Positions 6,531-15,348 of a stretch of 64,000 nucleotides of DNA are shown in pieces. Both the position numbers and the translations under genes were made by a program. Source of the stretch: Mycolicibacterium mageritense (lineage in GTDB: Bacteria; Actinomycetota; Actinomycetes; Mycobacteriales; Mycobacteriaceae); the NCBI RefSeq assembly GCF_010727475.1, contig NZ_AP022567.1, positions 4,836,001-4,900,000 on the forward strand, written 5' to 3'. Each line of letters opens with the position of its first letter. Position 1 is the stretch's first letter. Below the pieces are notes generated by a model that saw nothing but the letters and a program-made list of their open reading frames with translations, was not told where the DNA came from and ran no database searches.

Positions 6531-8162
6531 TGGAATGTTCCCATGCTTCTTCGGCGGCGTCTGCACGATCTTGCGCTCCAGCAGCCGCAGCGCGGTACCG
6601 ATGTAGCCGCGCGTGTGCGACGGCGGGATGACCGCGTCGACGTAACCGCGCTCGGCGGCGATGTACGGGTTCACCAGGGTGTCCTCGTAGGTCTGCTGCA
6701 GTTCGAGGCGCAGCGCGTCGACATCCTGGCCTTCCTGGGCCGCCTTCTTCAGATCGGAGCGGTACACGAAGCCGACCGCACCCGAGGCGCCCATGACCGC
6801 GATCTGCGCCGTGGGCCACGCCACGTTGACGTCACAGCCCATGTCCTTGGACCCCATGACGCAGTACGCGCCGCCGTAAGCCTTGCGGGTGATGACGGTG
6901 ATCTTGGCGACCGTGGCCTCGCCGTAGGCGTAGAGCAGCTTGGCGCCGCGGCGGATGATGCCGTTGTACTCCTGGTCGGTGCCGGGCAGGAAGCCCGGAA
7001 CGTCGACCAGCATCACGATCGGGATGTTGAAGCAGTCGCACGTGCGGACGAACCGCGCGGCCTTCTCGGAGGCGTTGATGTCCAGGCAGCCCGCGAACTG
7101 GGTGGGCTGGTTGGCGACGATGCCGACCGGGCGGCCCTCGACGCGGCCGAACCCGATGATGATGTTCTGCGCGTAGCCGGCCTGGACCTCGAGGAACTCG
7201 TCGTCATCGAGGATCCGCGAAATGACCTCGTGCATGTCGTACGGCTGGTTCGGCGAATCCGGGATCAGGGTGTCGAGCTCGAGGTCTTCCTCGGTGAGGT
7301 TGTCCTCGATGGCGCCCTCGGGGGCCGGTGCCGGGTAGTGCGGCGGCTCGGCGTAGTTGTTCGGCGGCAGGTAGCTCAGCAGGTCGCGGACGTAGTCGAA
7401 GGCGTCCTGCTCGCCCGACGCGACGTAGTGCGCGGTGCCGGACTTGGACTCGTGGGTGTGCGCGCCGCCCAGCTCCTCCATGGTGACGTCCTCGCCGGTG
7501 ACGGTCTTGATGACGTCGGGCCCGGTGATGAACATCTGGCTGGTCTGGTCGACCATGACGATGAAGTCGGTCAGCGCGGGGGAGTACACGTGGCCACCGG
7601 CCGCGGCACCCATGATCAGCGAGATCTGCGGGATGACACCCGAGGCCAGGATGTTGTTGCGGAAGATCTGGCTGTACAGACCCAGGGAGACGACGCCCTC
7701 CTGGATCCGGGCGCCCGCGCCGTCGTTGATGCCGATCAGCGGCCGGCCGGTCTTGATGGCCAGCTCCTGCACCTTGACGATCTTCTCGCCGTACACCTCG
7801 CCGAGGCTGCCACCGAACACGGTCGCGTCCTGGCTGAAGATGCACACGTCGCGGCCGTCGATGGTGCCGTAACCCGTGACCACGCCGTCGCCGAGCGGGC
7901 GGTTCTGATCGAGCCCGAAGTTGGTGCTGCGGTGCTTGGCCAGCGCGTCCAGTTCGACGAACGAACCCTCGTCGAGCAGGGCGTAGATGCGCTCGCGCGC
8001 GGTCAGCTTGCCCTTGGCGTGCACCTTCTCGACGGCGGCTTCACCGACCGGATGCAGCGTTTCCTCGGTGCGCCTCTTCAGGTCGGCCAGCTTGCCTGCC
8101 GTGGTGTGGATGTCCACCTGATGATCGGCTCGCGCTTCTGGCGGCTCGGTAACGCTCGTCAT
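6525..8162 (-). CDS. accD5: Propionyl/acetyl-CoA carboxylase beta subunit AccD5
   Basis: A 545-residue carboxyltransferase subunit that moves the carboxyl group from carboxybiotin on AccA3 to propionyl-CoA or acetyl-CoA, giving (methyl)malonyl-CoA for fatty-acid and multimethyl-branched lipid synthesis. It shows both crotonase-like halves. The N-terminal half has HAKGKLTARERI, then INDGAGARIQEGV and MGAAAGGHVYSPALTDF. The C-terminal half has VGIVANQP, VDVPGFLPGTDQE, AYGGAYCVMGSK and MGASGAVGFVYRSDL. The length fits M. tuberculosis AccD5 (548 aa). There is no clear ribosome site before ATG 8162; a -10 box 8 bases upstream suggests a leaderless transcript. It is divergent from a PucR-type regulator. 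Confidence 0.95.
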   Translation of the reverse strand: MTSVTEPPEARADHQVDIHTTAGKLADLKRRTEETLHPVGEAAVEKVHAKGKLTARERIYALLDEGSFVELDALAKHRSTNFGLDQNRPLGDGVVTGYGTIDGRDVCIFSQDATVFGGSLGEVYGEKIVKVQELAIKTGRPLIGINDGAGARIQEGVVSLGLYSQIFRNNILASGVIPQISLIMGAAAGGHVYSPALTDFIVMVDQTSQMFITGPDVIKTVTGEDVTMEELGGAHTHESKSGTAHYVASGEQDAFDYVRDLLSYLPPNNYAEPPHYPAPAPEGAIEDNLTEEDLELDTLIPDSPNQPYDMHEVISRILDDDEFLEVQAGYAQNIIIGFGRVEGRPVGIVANQPTQFAGCLDINASEKAARFVRTCDCFNIPIVMLVDVPGFLPGTDQEYNGIIRRGAKLLYAYGEATVAKITVITRKAYGGAYCVMGSKDMGCDVNVAWPTAQIAVMGASGAVGFVYRSDLKKAAQEGQDVDALRLELQQTYEDTLVNPYIAAERGYVDAVIPPSHTRGYIGTALRLLERKIVQTPPKKHGNIPL

Positions 8163-8170
8163 GGGTCACG

Positions 8171-8200
8171 ATGCTATCGGTAACCCTAAGACGCGTCTAA
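8171..8200 (-). promoter_or_regulatory. Candidate accD5 promoter (near-leaderless)
   Basis: On the minus strand: TTAGAC (-35), 18 bases, TAGCAT (-10), then 8 bases to the accD5 ATG. The -35 box overlaps the palindrome AGACGCGTCT, so a bound regulator would block it. Confidence 0.45.
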
Positions 8201-8224
8201 GAGAGGTGGGGTGTGACGCGTCAC
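8189..8224. promoter_or_regulatory. Paired ACGCGT palindromes between accD5 and the PucR-type gene
   Basis: Two perfect palindromes share an ACGCGT core: AGACGCGTCT at 8189-8198 and GTGACGCGTCAC at 8213-8224. Their centres are 25 bases apart. They lie between divergent genes, one of which encodes a DNA-binding protein, so they are good candidates for its operator. ACGCGT is common in GC-rich DNA, hence moderate confidence. Confidence 0.45.
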
Positions 8225-8278
8225 TTCGCCTCCGCGTTGTGTGCTGTGCGTCCCAGCCGTCGGCCTACTCTTTCCCGC

Positions 8279-9421
8279 ATGACCACCGACCCGGTTCGGC
8301 TCTCGAATCTGGGCTCCGACCCCGCTTCGGTGCTGCGACTCGTCGCGCACTTCGACGCACTCGAGGAGCAGGAGGCCAACGCCGACGCCGTGGTTCGCAC
8401 GGCGGCACTGATGGCCGAAGGCCCCGTCGGCGCCCGCTGGCCGGGCGGCACCGTCATCCGCTACGACGCGTCCGGACGCCTCGACACGGCCGAGGACCGC
8501 GCCCCCGAGCCGCCGCGGCCGGACGAGACGGTCGTCTGGGTCGAACGCGCCGGATCCGCGCATCCACTGGACGCGGTGCTGGTCGACCGGCTGCGCCACG
8601 TGCTGCGACGCGTCGCGCAGCGCACCGGGGTCAGTGGGACGCCGCATCTGGGCGATCCCGCGTTGGTGGAGGTCGTGCTGTCGGGCAAGGAGCACCGCGA
8701 AGACCGGGCGCGCGCCATCCGGCTGCTGGGGCTCGACGAGACCAGGCCGACGTGCGTGCTGGCCGCGTCCGGGCATTCGCCGACGGACACGTTGCGCATC
8801 GTCACCGGGGAGCTGCCCGGGCTGGCCGTGCGTTCGGCGGTGATCGGCAGTGCGACAGCCATTGTGTGCCAAGGGTTGTTCGACACCAGGGAGATCTCCG
8901 ATCGGCTGGAGCGCGTCATCGTCGAACAGTTCCCGGTGGCCGTCAACGTGGGCACGGCGTCGGGCCCGTGGGTTGGAATCGGCTCTGGCGGTAACGTTTT
9001 CGGCGCATCGACGTCATGGCACGAGGCGCTGCGGGCGTTGCGGTTCGCGTCGTCGACCGGATACGGCAGGCGCGCGGTGGCCTACGAGCGGCTGAGCTCG
9101 CTGGAGCTGCTGGCGGACCTGCCGATGGACCGCGTGCGCCGCAACCGGGACGTGGCGCGCATCAACGAGATTGCGTCGTCGCCGACCGGCGCGCTGGAAG
9201 TGCAGACCATGGAGGCGTTCTTCGTGTTCGGGTCGCTGCGGCGGACCGCGGCCGAGCTGCATGTCCACCACAGCACGGTGGCTGCGCGGCTTGCGCACGT
9301 GCAAGCCCAGATGGGCTGGGATCTCGACGATCCCATGGATCGATTCCTCGCGACACTTGTGCTCATGGTCCGGCGGATCGCGCTGTCGTCGGCCGAACTC
9401 GCCGACGCGGACCTGTTGTAG
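8279..9421 (+). CDS. PucR-family helix-turn-helix regulator
   Basis: A 380-residue regulator. The last 70 residues hold a PucR-type HTH (FGSLRRTAAELHVHHSTVAARLAHV, here split by the usual turn). The middle resembles a GGDEF-like effector region seen in PucR/CdaR proteins (FPVAVNVGTASGPWVGIGSGGNVF, then ALRALRFAS). The ATG at 8279 follows TACTCT by 7 bases, giving a leaderless start. An alternative GTG at 8213 has GAGAGG before it but would begin inside the palindrome and add a non-family-like tail. It is divergent from accD5 and upstream of a catabolic operon; which of the two it controls is open. Confidence 0.75.
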   Translation: MTTDPVRLSNLGSDPASVLRLVAHFDALEEQEANADAVVRTAALMAEGPVGARWPGGTVIRYDASGRLDTAEDRAPEPPRPDETVVWVERAGSAHPLDAVLVDRLRHVLRRVAQRTGVSGTPHLGDPALVEVVLSGKEHREDRARAIRLLGLDETRPTCVLAASGHSPTDTLRIVTGELPGLAVRSAVIGSATAIVCQGLFDTREISDRLERVIVEQFPVAVNVGTASGPWVGIGSGGNVFGASTSWHEALRALRFASSTGYGRRAVAYERLSSLELLADLPMDRVRRNRDVARINEIASSPTGALEVQTMEAFFVFGSLRRTAAELHVHHSTVAARLAHVQAQMGWDLDDPMDRFLATLVLMVRRIALSSAELADADLL

Positions 9422-9438
9422 TCGCGGATCTCCGGTAC

Positions 9439-9453
9439 GTGGCCTGCGGCCAC
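9439..9453 (+). terminator. Short hairpin after the PucR-type gene
   Basis: GTGGCC-TGC-GGCCAC, a 6-base stem 18 bases after the stop. There is no T-run, so terminator function is uncertain. Confidence 0.3.
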
Positions 9454-9469
9454 ATCGAGACGGTAGCCA

Positions 9470-9497
9470 GGGACAAATGTGGGCGCATTTTTGTCCC
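9470..9497 (+). promoter_or_regulatory. Inverted repeat upstream of the catabolic operon
   Basis: GGGACAAA (9470-9477) and TTTGTCCC (9490-9497) form perfect 8-base arms around 12 bases. It lies 149 bases before the first gene of the operon and could be an operator. It does not match the KstR motif. The remaining 148 bases up to 9645 show only the strong AAAGGAGG of the next gene. Confidence 0.35.
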
Positions 9498-9645
9498 ACA
9501 CTTCAGTTTCGGCAAACTCCGGCGCCCGCACCCGACAGTTGTCGGGCCGATTCGCGCGATCGACCGACGTGTGGCTGGTGACGACCATCACCAGTTTGGC
9601 CAAGATTGCGATGCAGCCCAGCGCCAACCGACAAAGGAGGCCGCG

Positions 9646-10209
9646 ATGGCCATCATCGACCCGACCAGGACTTGGGTTCCCGTGGAGGAGCGTCTCGCCG
9701 CCACCACCAATGAGCGGCACCGTCAGGTGCTCGGCATCGTTCTCGAGCACATGAAAGCCGAGGCTGAGCCCGACATGGACCGGCTCATGGCGACGCTGAG
9801 TCCCAATCCGGACTACCACTTCTGGTACGCCAACGCCGATATGGGCCCCAAGACCACCGAGGGGGTGCGCGCCTACTACGAGGCATTCGTGGCCAGCGGT
9901 GCCAACCACCTCGTTTTCGAGATCGATCGCCTTGCCGTCGACGATGATCTGGTGATGACCGAAGGCTGGATGAAGATGATCTATCCGGGCGCGGCCGCCC
10001 AGGCGATCGGCGTGGAGGTCGAGGATCCGGACGGCGACTACCTGCTGGTGTTCCGTCAGCTCATCAACTGGCCGATCGATGCCGACGGCCTGATCATCGG
10101 TGAGGACGCCTATCAGACCGGCCCGGTCAGCGTGACGAAGCTGAGCCCGCAAGACCTGCCGCAGGCCTACCTCGACCAGAAGCGCGCCGCCGCCCAAGCC
10201 CATGCCTGA
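9646..10209 (+). CDS. NTF2-like (SnoaL/ketosteroid-isomerase fold) protein
   Basis: A 187-residue protein with the cone-shaped NTF2-like fold: RHRQVLGIVLEHMKAEAEPDMDRLMATLSPNPDYHFW, read in two parts, opens the domain, followed by GVRAYYEAFVASGANHLVFEIDRLAVDDDLVMTEG. Members isomerise or hydrate ring substrates or only bind them. The ATG at 9646 has AAAGGAGG 5 bases before it. It overlaps the CoA-ligase gene by 8 bases and heads an operon with a KstD-like flavoprotein and a KshA-like oxygenase. A role in steroid or terpenoid degradation is inferred from that context. Confidence 0.75.
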   Translation: MAIIDPTRTWVPVEERLAATTNERHRQVLGIVLEHMKAEAEPDMDRLMATLSPNPDYHFWYANADMGPKTTEGVRAYYEAFVASGANHLVFEIDRLAVDDDLVMTEGWMKMIYPGAAAQAIGVEVEDPDGDYLLVFRQLINWPIDADGLIIGEDAYQTGPVSVTKLSPQDLPQAYLDQKRAAAQAHA

Positions 10210-11857
10210 TCGGACCGACATCGCGGCCATGCTGCTCGACCGCGTAGGCGACGAGCACCTCGGCCTGCGAACCCGCGACCGAGACTGGACGTGGGACGAG
10301 GTGGTCACCGAATCCGCGGCCCGCGGTGCGCTGGCTCAGGAGTTGCGGCAGGACACGCCATTCCACATCGGCGTGCTGTTGGACAACGTGCCCGATTTCC
10401 TGTTCTGGCTCGGTGGTGCAGCGCTCGTCGGCGCCACGATCGTCGGGATCAACCCGACGCGCGGCGCCGCCGAGCTGGCAGCCGAAATCCGCCTCGCCGA
10501 TTGCCAATTGATCGTCACCGACAGCGCGGGCGCGGCACGATTGCGCAACCTCGACCTCGGGCTGGGCCCCGACCGGATCCTCAAGATCGACGACCCCGAG
10601 TACACCGCGGCGCTGGACGCGCTTCGGCCTGAGCCCGCCATCGCACCCGGCGTGGACGCGGACTCGTTGCTGTTGCTGCTGTTCACCTCAGGCACCACCG
10701 GAACCTCCAAGGCGGTCAGGTGCAGCCAGGGCCGGCTCGCCCGGATCGCCTACGCGGCCGGGGAAAAGTTCGGCCACGTGCGCGAGGACGTCGAGTACTG
10801 CTGCATGCCGCTGTTCCACGGCAACGCCATCATGGCGCTGTGGGCGCCCGCGCTGTCGGTCGGCGCCACCGTGTGCGTGACACCGTCGTTCTCCGCGTCG
10901 GGATTCCTGCCCGACGTCCGGTATTTCGGCGCGACGTTCTTCACCTACGTGGGCAAGGCGCTCGGCTACCTGATGGCCACCGAAGAACGGCCCGACGACG
11001 CCGACAACCCGTTGGTCCGCGGCTTCGGCACCGAGGCATCGCCCGATGACCAGAATGAGTTCCGCCGTCGCTTCGGCGCCGAGCTGTTCGAGGGCTACGG
11101 TTCCAGCGAAGGTGGCGGAGCGGTCGCCCTGGATCCCGATGCGCCGCCGGCCGCGCTCGGCCGGCCGGCCCACGCCGGCGTGGTGATCGTCGATCCCGAG
11201 ACGATGAAAGACTGTGCGCCTGCGGTTTTCGACGAGCACGGCCGGCTGGTCAATCCCGACGAGGCCGTGGGGGAGATCGTCGACAAGTTCGGCACCCGCA
11301 GCTTCGAGGGCTATTACAACAACGACGAGGCCAACGCCGAACGGATCCGCAACGGCTGGTACTGGACCGGCGATCTGGGCTACGTCGACCAACAGGGCTT
11401 CATCTACTTCGCGGGGCGGCGCGGGGACTGGATCCGGGTGGACGGCGAGAACACCTCGGCGCTGACCATCGAGCGGGTGCTGCGCAGGCACCCCGATGTC
11501 GTGGCCGCGGGAGTCTACGCGGTACCCGACCCGCGCTCGGGCGACCAGGTGATGGCCGCGATCGAAGTCGTCGAACCCGAGACGTTCGATGCGGCTGGAT
11601 TCGTCGAGTTCCTGGCCGAGCAGGATGACCTTGGTGCCAAGGGGATCCCGCGTTTCCTGCGGGTTTCGAAGAATCTGCCCGTGACGGGATCCAACAAGGT
11701 GCTCAAACGTGAACTGCAGCAGCAGCGTTGGCACACCGACGAGCTGGTGTACCGGTGGGTGGGACGCGGGGCACCGGTGTATCAGGCCATGGACGACGAT
11801 GCCAGACGGGCGCTGGACGGCGAGTTCGCGCAGTACGGGAGGCAACATCACCTATGA
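10202..11857 (+). CDS. Acyl-CoA synthetase (AMP-forming), FadD type
   Basis: A 551-residue adenylate-forming ligase that joins a carboxylic acid to CoA using ATP. The P-loop motif LLLFTSGTTGTSKAV, the ATP/acid-site motif GYGSSEGGG, the adenine-contact segment GWYWTGDLGYVD and the C-terminal hinge/Lys region (GRRGDWIRVDGENTS, then NKVLKREL) are all present. It most resembles mycobacterial FadD1/FadD17-type ligases rather than long-chain FadDs. It overlaps the NTF2-like gene by 8 bases and the flavoprotein gene by ATGA. The acid substrate is not known; a steroid side-chain or ring-derived acid fits the neighbours. Confidence 0.88.
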   Translation: MPDRTDIAAMLLDRVGDEHLGLRTRDRDWTWDEVVTESAARGALAQELRQDTPFHIGVLLDNVPDFLFWLGGAALVGATIVGINPTRGAAELAAEIRLADCQLIVTDSAGAARLRNLDLGLGPDRILKIDDPEYTAALDALRPEPAIAPGVDADSLLLLLFTSGTTGTSKAVRCSQGRLARIAYAAGEKFGHVREDVEYCCMPLFHGNAIMALWAPALSVGATVCVTPSFSASGFLPDVRYFGATFFTYVGKALGYLMATEERPDDADNPLVRGFGTEASPDDQNEFRRRFGAELFEGYGSSEGGGAVALDPDAPPAALGRPAHAGVVIVDPETMKDCAPAVFDEHGRLVNPDEAVGEIVDKFGTRSFEGYYNNDEANAERIRNGWYWTGDLGYVDQQGFIYFAGRRGDWIRVDGENTSALTIERVLRRHPDVVAAGVYAVPDPRSGDQVMAAIEVVEPETFDAAGFVEFLAEQDDLGAKGIPRFLRVSKNLPVTGSNKVLKRELQQQRWHTDELVYRWVGRGAPVYQAMDDDARRALDGEFAQYGRQHHL

Positions 11858-13395
11858 CGAGCTGGGATGCCGAATGCGATGTGCTGATCGCCGGATCGGG
11901 CGGCGGCGGGGTAACGGGAGCCTACACCGCTGCGCGCGAAGGCCTTTCGGTGCTCCTGGTCGAAGCCAGTGACAAATTCGGCGGCACCACGGCGTACTCC
12001 GGTGGCGGTGGTGTGTGGTTCCCGTGCAATCCGGTGCTGGTTCGGGCCGGCACCGACGACACCATCGAGGACGCGCTGGAGTACTACCACGCCGTCGTGG
12101 AGGACCGGACGCCGCGCGACCTTCAGGAAACCTATGTCCGCGGTGGTGCGGCGCTCATCGAATACCTCGAATCCGACGAGAATCTGAAATTCGCGCCGAT
12201 GCCGTGGCCGGACTACTTCGGCACGGCGCCGAAAGCCCGGGCCGACGGCCAGCGCCACATCGCGGCCCGCCCACTCAAGGTGGCCAAGGCGCCGCATCTG
12301 CGTGAGCTGGTGCGCGGGCCACTCGATGCCGACCGGCTCGGCGCCGAACAACCCGACGACTACTTCATCGGTGGCCGGGCGTTGATCGCCCGGTTCGTGA
12401 AAGCCATTGAGCAGTACCCGAATGCGTCGCTGCGACGCAACACCTCGCTCGTCGAACTGGTGGTTGAGCACGGGGACGTGATCGGCGCTATCGTCGAGAC
12501 CGAAGGTGAGCGCCGGGCCATCCGGGCCCGGCGCGGTGTGCTGCTCGCGGCGGGCGGCTTCGAGGGCAACGACGAGCTGCGCCGCGCATACGGGGTTCCG
12601 GGCGCCGCACGCGACACCATGGGCCCGCCGGCCAACGTGGGCCGTGCGCATCAGGCCGCGATCGCCGTGGGCGCTGACGTGGACCTGATGGACCAGGCAT
12701 GGTGGTCACCCGGCATGACCCACCCCGACGGACGTTCGGCGTTCGCGCTGTGGTTCACCGGTGGCATCTTCGTCGACCAGGACGGTCGACGTTTCGTCAA
12801 CGAGTCCGCGGCCTACGACCGAGTCGGCCGAGCGATCCTGCCGCGGCTGGCCGACGGATCGATGACGTTGCCGTACTGGATGATCTACGACGACCGCGAG
12901 GGCGAGGTTCCGCCCGTCAAGGCGACCAACGTCTCGATGGTCGACACCCGGCAATACCTCGATGCCGGGTTGTGGCACACCGCCGACACGTTGGCAGAGC
13001 TCGCCGCCAAGATCGGCGTCCCCGCGGAGAACCTGACCGCCACCGTGGCGCGGTTCAACACGTTCGCGGCCCGCGGCCACGACGAGGATTTCGGGCGCGG
13101 CGACGAGCCGTACGACCGCGCGTTCTCCGGTGGCGCGTCGCCGCTCGTCACCATCGACCAGGCACCTTTCCACGCCGCCGCGTTCGGGATCTCCGACCTC
13201 GGCACCAAGGGCGGGCTGCGTACCGACACGGCGGCCCGGGTACTCGACAGGACGGGAACGGTGATCGCGGGGCTGTACGCCGCAGGCAACACCATGGCCG
13301 CGCCCAGCGGCACCGCTTATCCGGGCGGTGGAAATCCGATCGGCACCAGCATGCTGTTCAGCCACTTGGCCGTCAAAGACATGCTAGGGAGATAG
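11854..13395 (+). CDS. FAD-dependent oxidoreductase, 3-ketosteroid delta1-dehydrogenase-like
   Basis: A 513-residue flavoprotein of the fumarate reductase/KstD type. It has an N-terminal FAD-binding site (DVLIAGSGGGGVTGAYTAA), GGTTAYSGGGGVWFP, and the C-terminal FAD strand GLYAAGNTMA. The late motif AYPGGGNPIGTS contains Tyr489, which matches the conserved active-site Tyr and Gly of KstD enzymes. KstD removes hydrogens from ring A of 3-ketosteroids. The start ATG overlaps the FadD stop (ATGA), so the pair is coupled. It precedes a KshA-like gene by 2 bases; KstD and KshA together open steroid ring B. The exact steroid or other cyclic ketone is unknown. Confidence 0.85.
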   Translation: MTSWDAECDVLIAGSGGGGVTGAYTAAREGLSVLLVEASDKFGGTTAYSGGGGVWFPCNPVLVRAGTDDTIEDALEYYHAVVEDRTPRDLQETYVRGGAALIEYLESDENLKFAPMPWPDYFGTAPKARADGQRHIAARPLKVAKAPHLRELVRGPLDADRLGAEQPDDYFIGGRALIARFVKAIEQYPNASLRRNTSLVELVVEHGDVIGAIVETEGERRAIRARRGVLLAAGGFEGNDELRRAYGVPGAARDTMGPPANVGRAHQAAIAVGADVDLMDQAWWSPGMTHPDGRSAFALWFTGGIFVDQDGRRFVNESAAYDRVGRAILPRLADGSMTLPYWMIYDDREGEVPPVKATNVSMVDTRQYLDAGLWHTADTLAELAAKIGVPAENLTATVARFNTFAARGHDEDFGRGDEPYDRAFSGGASPLVTIDQAPFHAAAFGISDLGTKGGLRTDTAARVLDRTGTVIAGLYAAGNTMAAPSGTAYPGGGNPIGTSMLFSHLAVKDMLGR

Positions 13396-13397
13396 AT

Positions 13398-14513
13398 ATG
13401 AGTGACATCCGCGAAATCGACACCGGCACCCCGATGACGCGGTTCGCCCGCGGCTGGCACTGCGTCGGGCTGGCCGAGACGTTCCGCGACGGTCAGCCAC
13501 ACGGCATCGAGGCCTTCGGAACCAAGCTGGTGGTCTACGCCGACTCGGCGGGCGACCTGCACGTGCTCGATTCGTACTGCAGGCACATGGGTGGTGACCT
13601 GTCGATGGGCACGGTCAAGGACGACAATCTGGCGTGCCCGTTCCACGACTGGCGTTGGGGCGGCGATGGCAAGTGCAAGCTGGTGCCCTACGCCAAACGG
13701 ACCCCGCGGCTGGCCCGGACCCGCACCTGGCCGGTCCACGAGGTCAACGGACAGCTGCTGGTGTGGCACGACCCCGAAGGGTCGACGCCGCCGCCCGAGC
13801 TGTTGCCGCCGACCATCGAGGGCTATGACGAAGGCATCTGGTCACCGTGGCAATGGAATTCGATTCTGATCGAGGGTTCACACTGCCGCGAGATCGTCGA
13901 CAACAACGTCGACATGGCGCACTTCTTCTATATCCACCACGCCTACCCGACCTACTTCAAGAACATCATCGAAGGGCACACCGCGAGCCAGTTCATGGAG
14001 TCCAAGCCGCGTCCGGACTACGCCACCAGAGAGCTGTGGGATGGCACCTATCTGCGTTCGGAGGCAACGTATTTCGGCCCGGCGTACATGATCAACTGGT
14101 TGCACAACGACCTCGCGCCGAACTTCACCGTCGAGATAGCCCTGATCAACTGCCACTACCCGGTGACGCACGACTCGTTCGTGCTGCAGTGGGGCGTCGC
14201 GGTTCAGCGCAATCCCGCGCTGCCCGCCGACAAGGCCGAGAAACTCGCGGCGACCATGAGCCGGACGTTCGGTGACGGCTTCATGGAAGACGTCGAGATC
14301 TGGAAGCACAAAGCCCGCATCGACAACCCGCTGCTGACCGAGGAGGATGGTCCGGTCTACCACCATCGCCGGTGGTACGAGCAGTTCTACGTCGACCTCG
14401 CCGACGTGACGCCCGACATGACCGACCGCTTCGAGCAGGAGGTCGACACCACGCACGCCAACGAGCTCTGGCAGCAGGAGGTCGCCCACAACATGAGCGC
14501 GGCGAACAGTTAG
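13398..14513 (+). CDS. Rieske non-haem iron oxygenase, KshA-like
   Basis: A 371-residue oxygenase. The Rieske 2Fe-2S ligands are C61, H63, C80 and H83 (CRH with 16 residues to CPFH). The catalytic mononuclear iron site is NNVDMAHFFYIHHAYP, very like the KshA oxygenase of 3-ketosteroid 9-alpha-hydroxylase; FKNIIEGHTASQ follows as in KshA. It needs a reductase partner (KshB), which is not in this window. It starts 2 bases after the flavoprotein stop and is last in the operon. KshA function is likely but other steroid- or terpenoid-specific Rieske enzymes share these motifs. Confidence 0.87.
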   Translation: MSDIREIDTGTPMTRFARGWHCVGLAETFRDGQPHGIEAFGTKLVVYADSAGDLHVLDSYCRHMGGDLSMGTVKDDNLACPFHDWRWGGDGKCKLVPYAKRTPRLARTRTWPVHEVNGQLLVWHDPEGSTPPPELLPPTIEGYDEGIWSPWQWNSILIEGSHCREIVDNNVDMAHFFYIHHAYPTYFKNIIEGHTASQFMESKPRPDYATRELWDGTYLRSEATYFGPAYMINWLHNDLAPNFTVEIALINCHYPVTHDSFVLQWGVAVQRNPALPADKAEKLAATMSRTFGDGFMEDVEIWKHKARIDNPLLTEEDGPVYHHRRWYEQFYVDLADVTPDMTDRFEQEVDTTHANELWQQEVAHNMSAANS

Positions 14514-14541
14514 GTGACACCTCGGCCGTAAGCTGGCCGCG

Positions 14542-15339
14542 ATGAACACGAGGCCACCGCTGGACGTGACGGCGCTGCGCGACGGATTGAGCGCGCGCTG
14601 GCGTCAACTCGACGTCGTAGACGAGACCGGATCCACCAACGCCGACCTGCTCGCGCGCGCCGCGGCCGGAGAGGACATCGCCGGTGCGGTGCTGCTCGCC
14701 GAATATCAGAACGCCGGGCGCGGCAGGCACCACCGGCAGTGGTCGGCGCCTGCCCGGTCGCAGCTGGCCGTGTCGTTCGGTGTGGACGCCTCCGGGGTGC
14801 CTGCCGACCGCTGGGGATGGTTGCCGCTCGCGGTCGGCGTCGCGGTGGTCGACGCCATCGCCGAGACCGCCGGTGTGCGCGTCGGCCTCAAATGGCCCAA
14901 CGACGTGATGGTCGGTCCGGACGGCGGCAAGCTGGCGGGCATCCTCGCCGAGGTCGCCTCGCCCACGCAGGTCATCGTCGTCGGGGTCGGTCTCAACGTG
15001 ACGATGACCGCCGACGAGGCCCCGGATCCTCGTGCGACGTCCCTCACGCAGCTCGGGGCGGCGACCGTGGACCGCAACCCGCTCGCCCAGGTGTTGCTGC
15101 GGCAGCTGGACACCCGCATCGCCGGTTGGCGTGCCGCCGACCCGGTGCTGGCCTCCGACTACCGCTCGCGCAGCGTCACGATCGGCAGCCGGGTTCGTGC
15201 GAGTCTCCCCGGTGACCGCACCATCGACGGCACCGCCGAGGCCGTCGACGAGCTGGGGCGTCTCGTCATCGACACCGGAGCCGAACGTGCCACGGTGTCC
15301 GCGGGCGATATCACGCACCTGCGCCCGCTCGAATCGTAG
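14542..15339 (+). CDS. birA: Biotin-protein ligase BirA
   Basis: A 265-residue enzyme that activates biotin with ATP and attaches it to carboxylase carrier domains such as AccA3. It has the catalytic and biotin-site motifs STNADLL, the glycine-rich loop GRGRHHRQW, KWPNDVM and GKLAGILAE, followed by an SH3-like C-terminal domain. There is no N-terminal HTH domain, so it is the monofunctional type that does not repress genes. It starts 28 bases after the KshA-like gene and has no strong ribosome site. Confidence 0.95.
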   Translation: MNTRPPLDVTALRDGLSARWRQLDVVDETGSTNADLLARAAAGEDIAGAVLLAEYQNAGRGRHHRQWSAPARSQLAVSFGVDASGVPADRWGWLPLAVGVAVVDAIAETAGVRVGLKWPNDVMVGPDGGKLAGILAEVASPTQVIVVGVGLNVTMTADEAPDPRATSLTQLGAATVDRNPLAQVLLRQLDTRIAGWRAADPVLASDYRSRSVTIGSRVRASLPGDRTIDGTAEAVDELGRLVIDTGAERATVSAGDITHLRPLES

Positions 15340-15348
15340 AGTGCAGCC

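Noticed and set aside
6543..8183. A 546-codon open frame opposite accD5
   Set aside because: It is an antisense shadow of accD5 with low-complexity Val/Asp/Gly composition and no ribosome site.
9422..9645. KstR binding motif before the steroid-type operon
   Set aside because: No AAC-N2-GTT palindrome was found; the inverted repeat there is unrelated.
13389..13400. KstD- and KshA-like genes as one fused or frameshifted gene
   Set aside because: A clear TAG ends the first and an ATG starts the second 2 bases later; each protein is complete.
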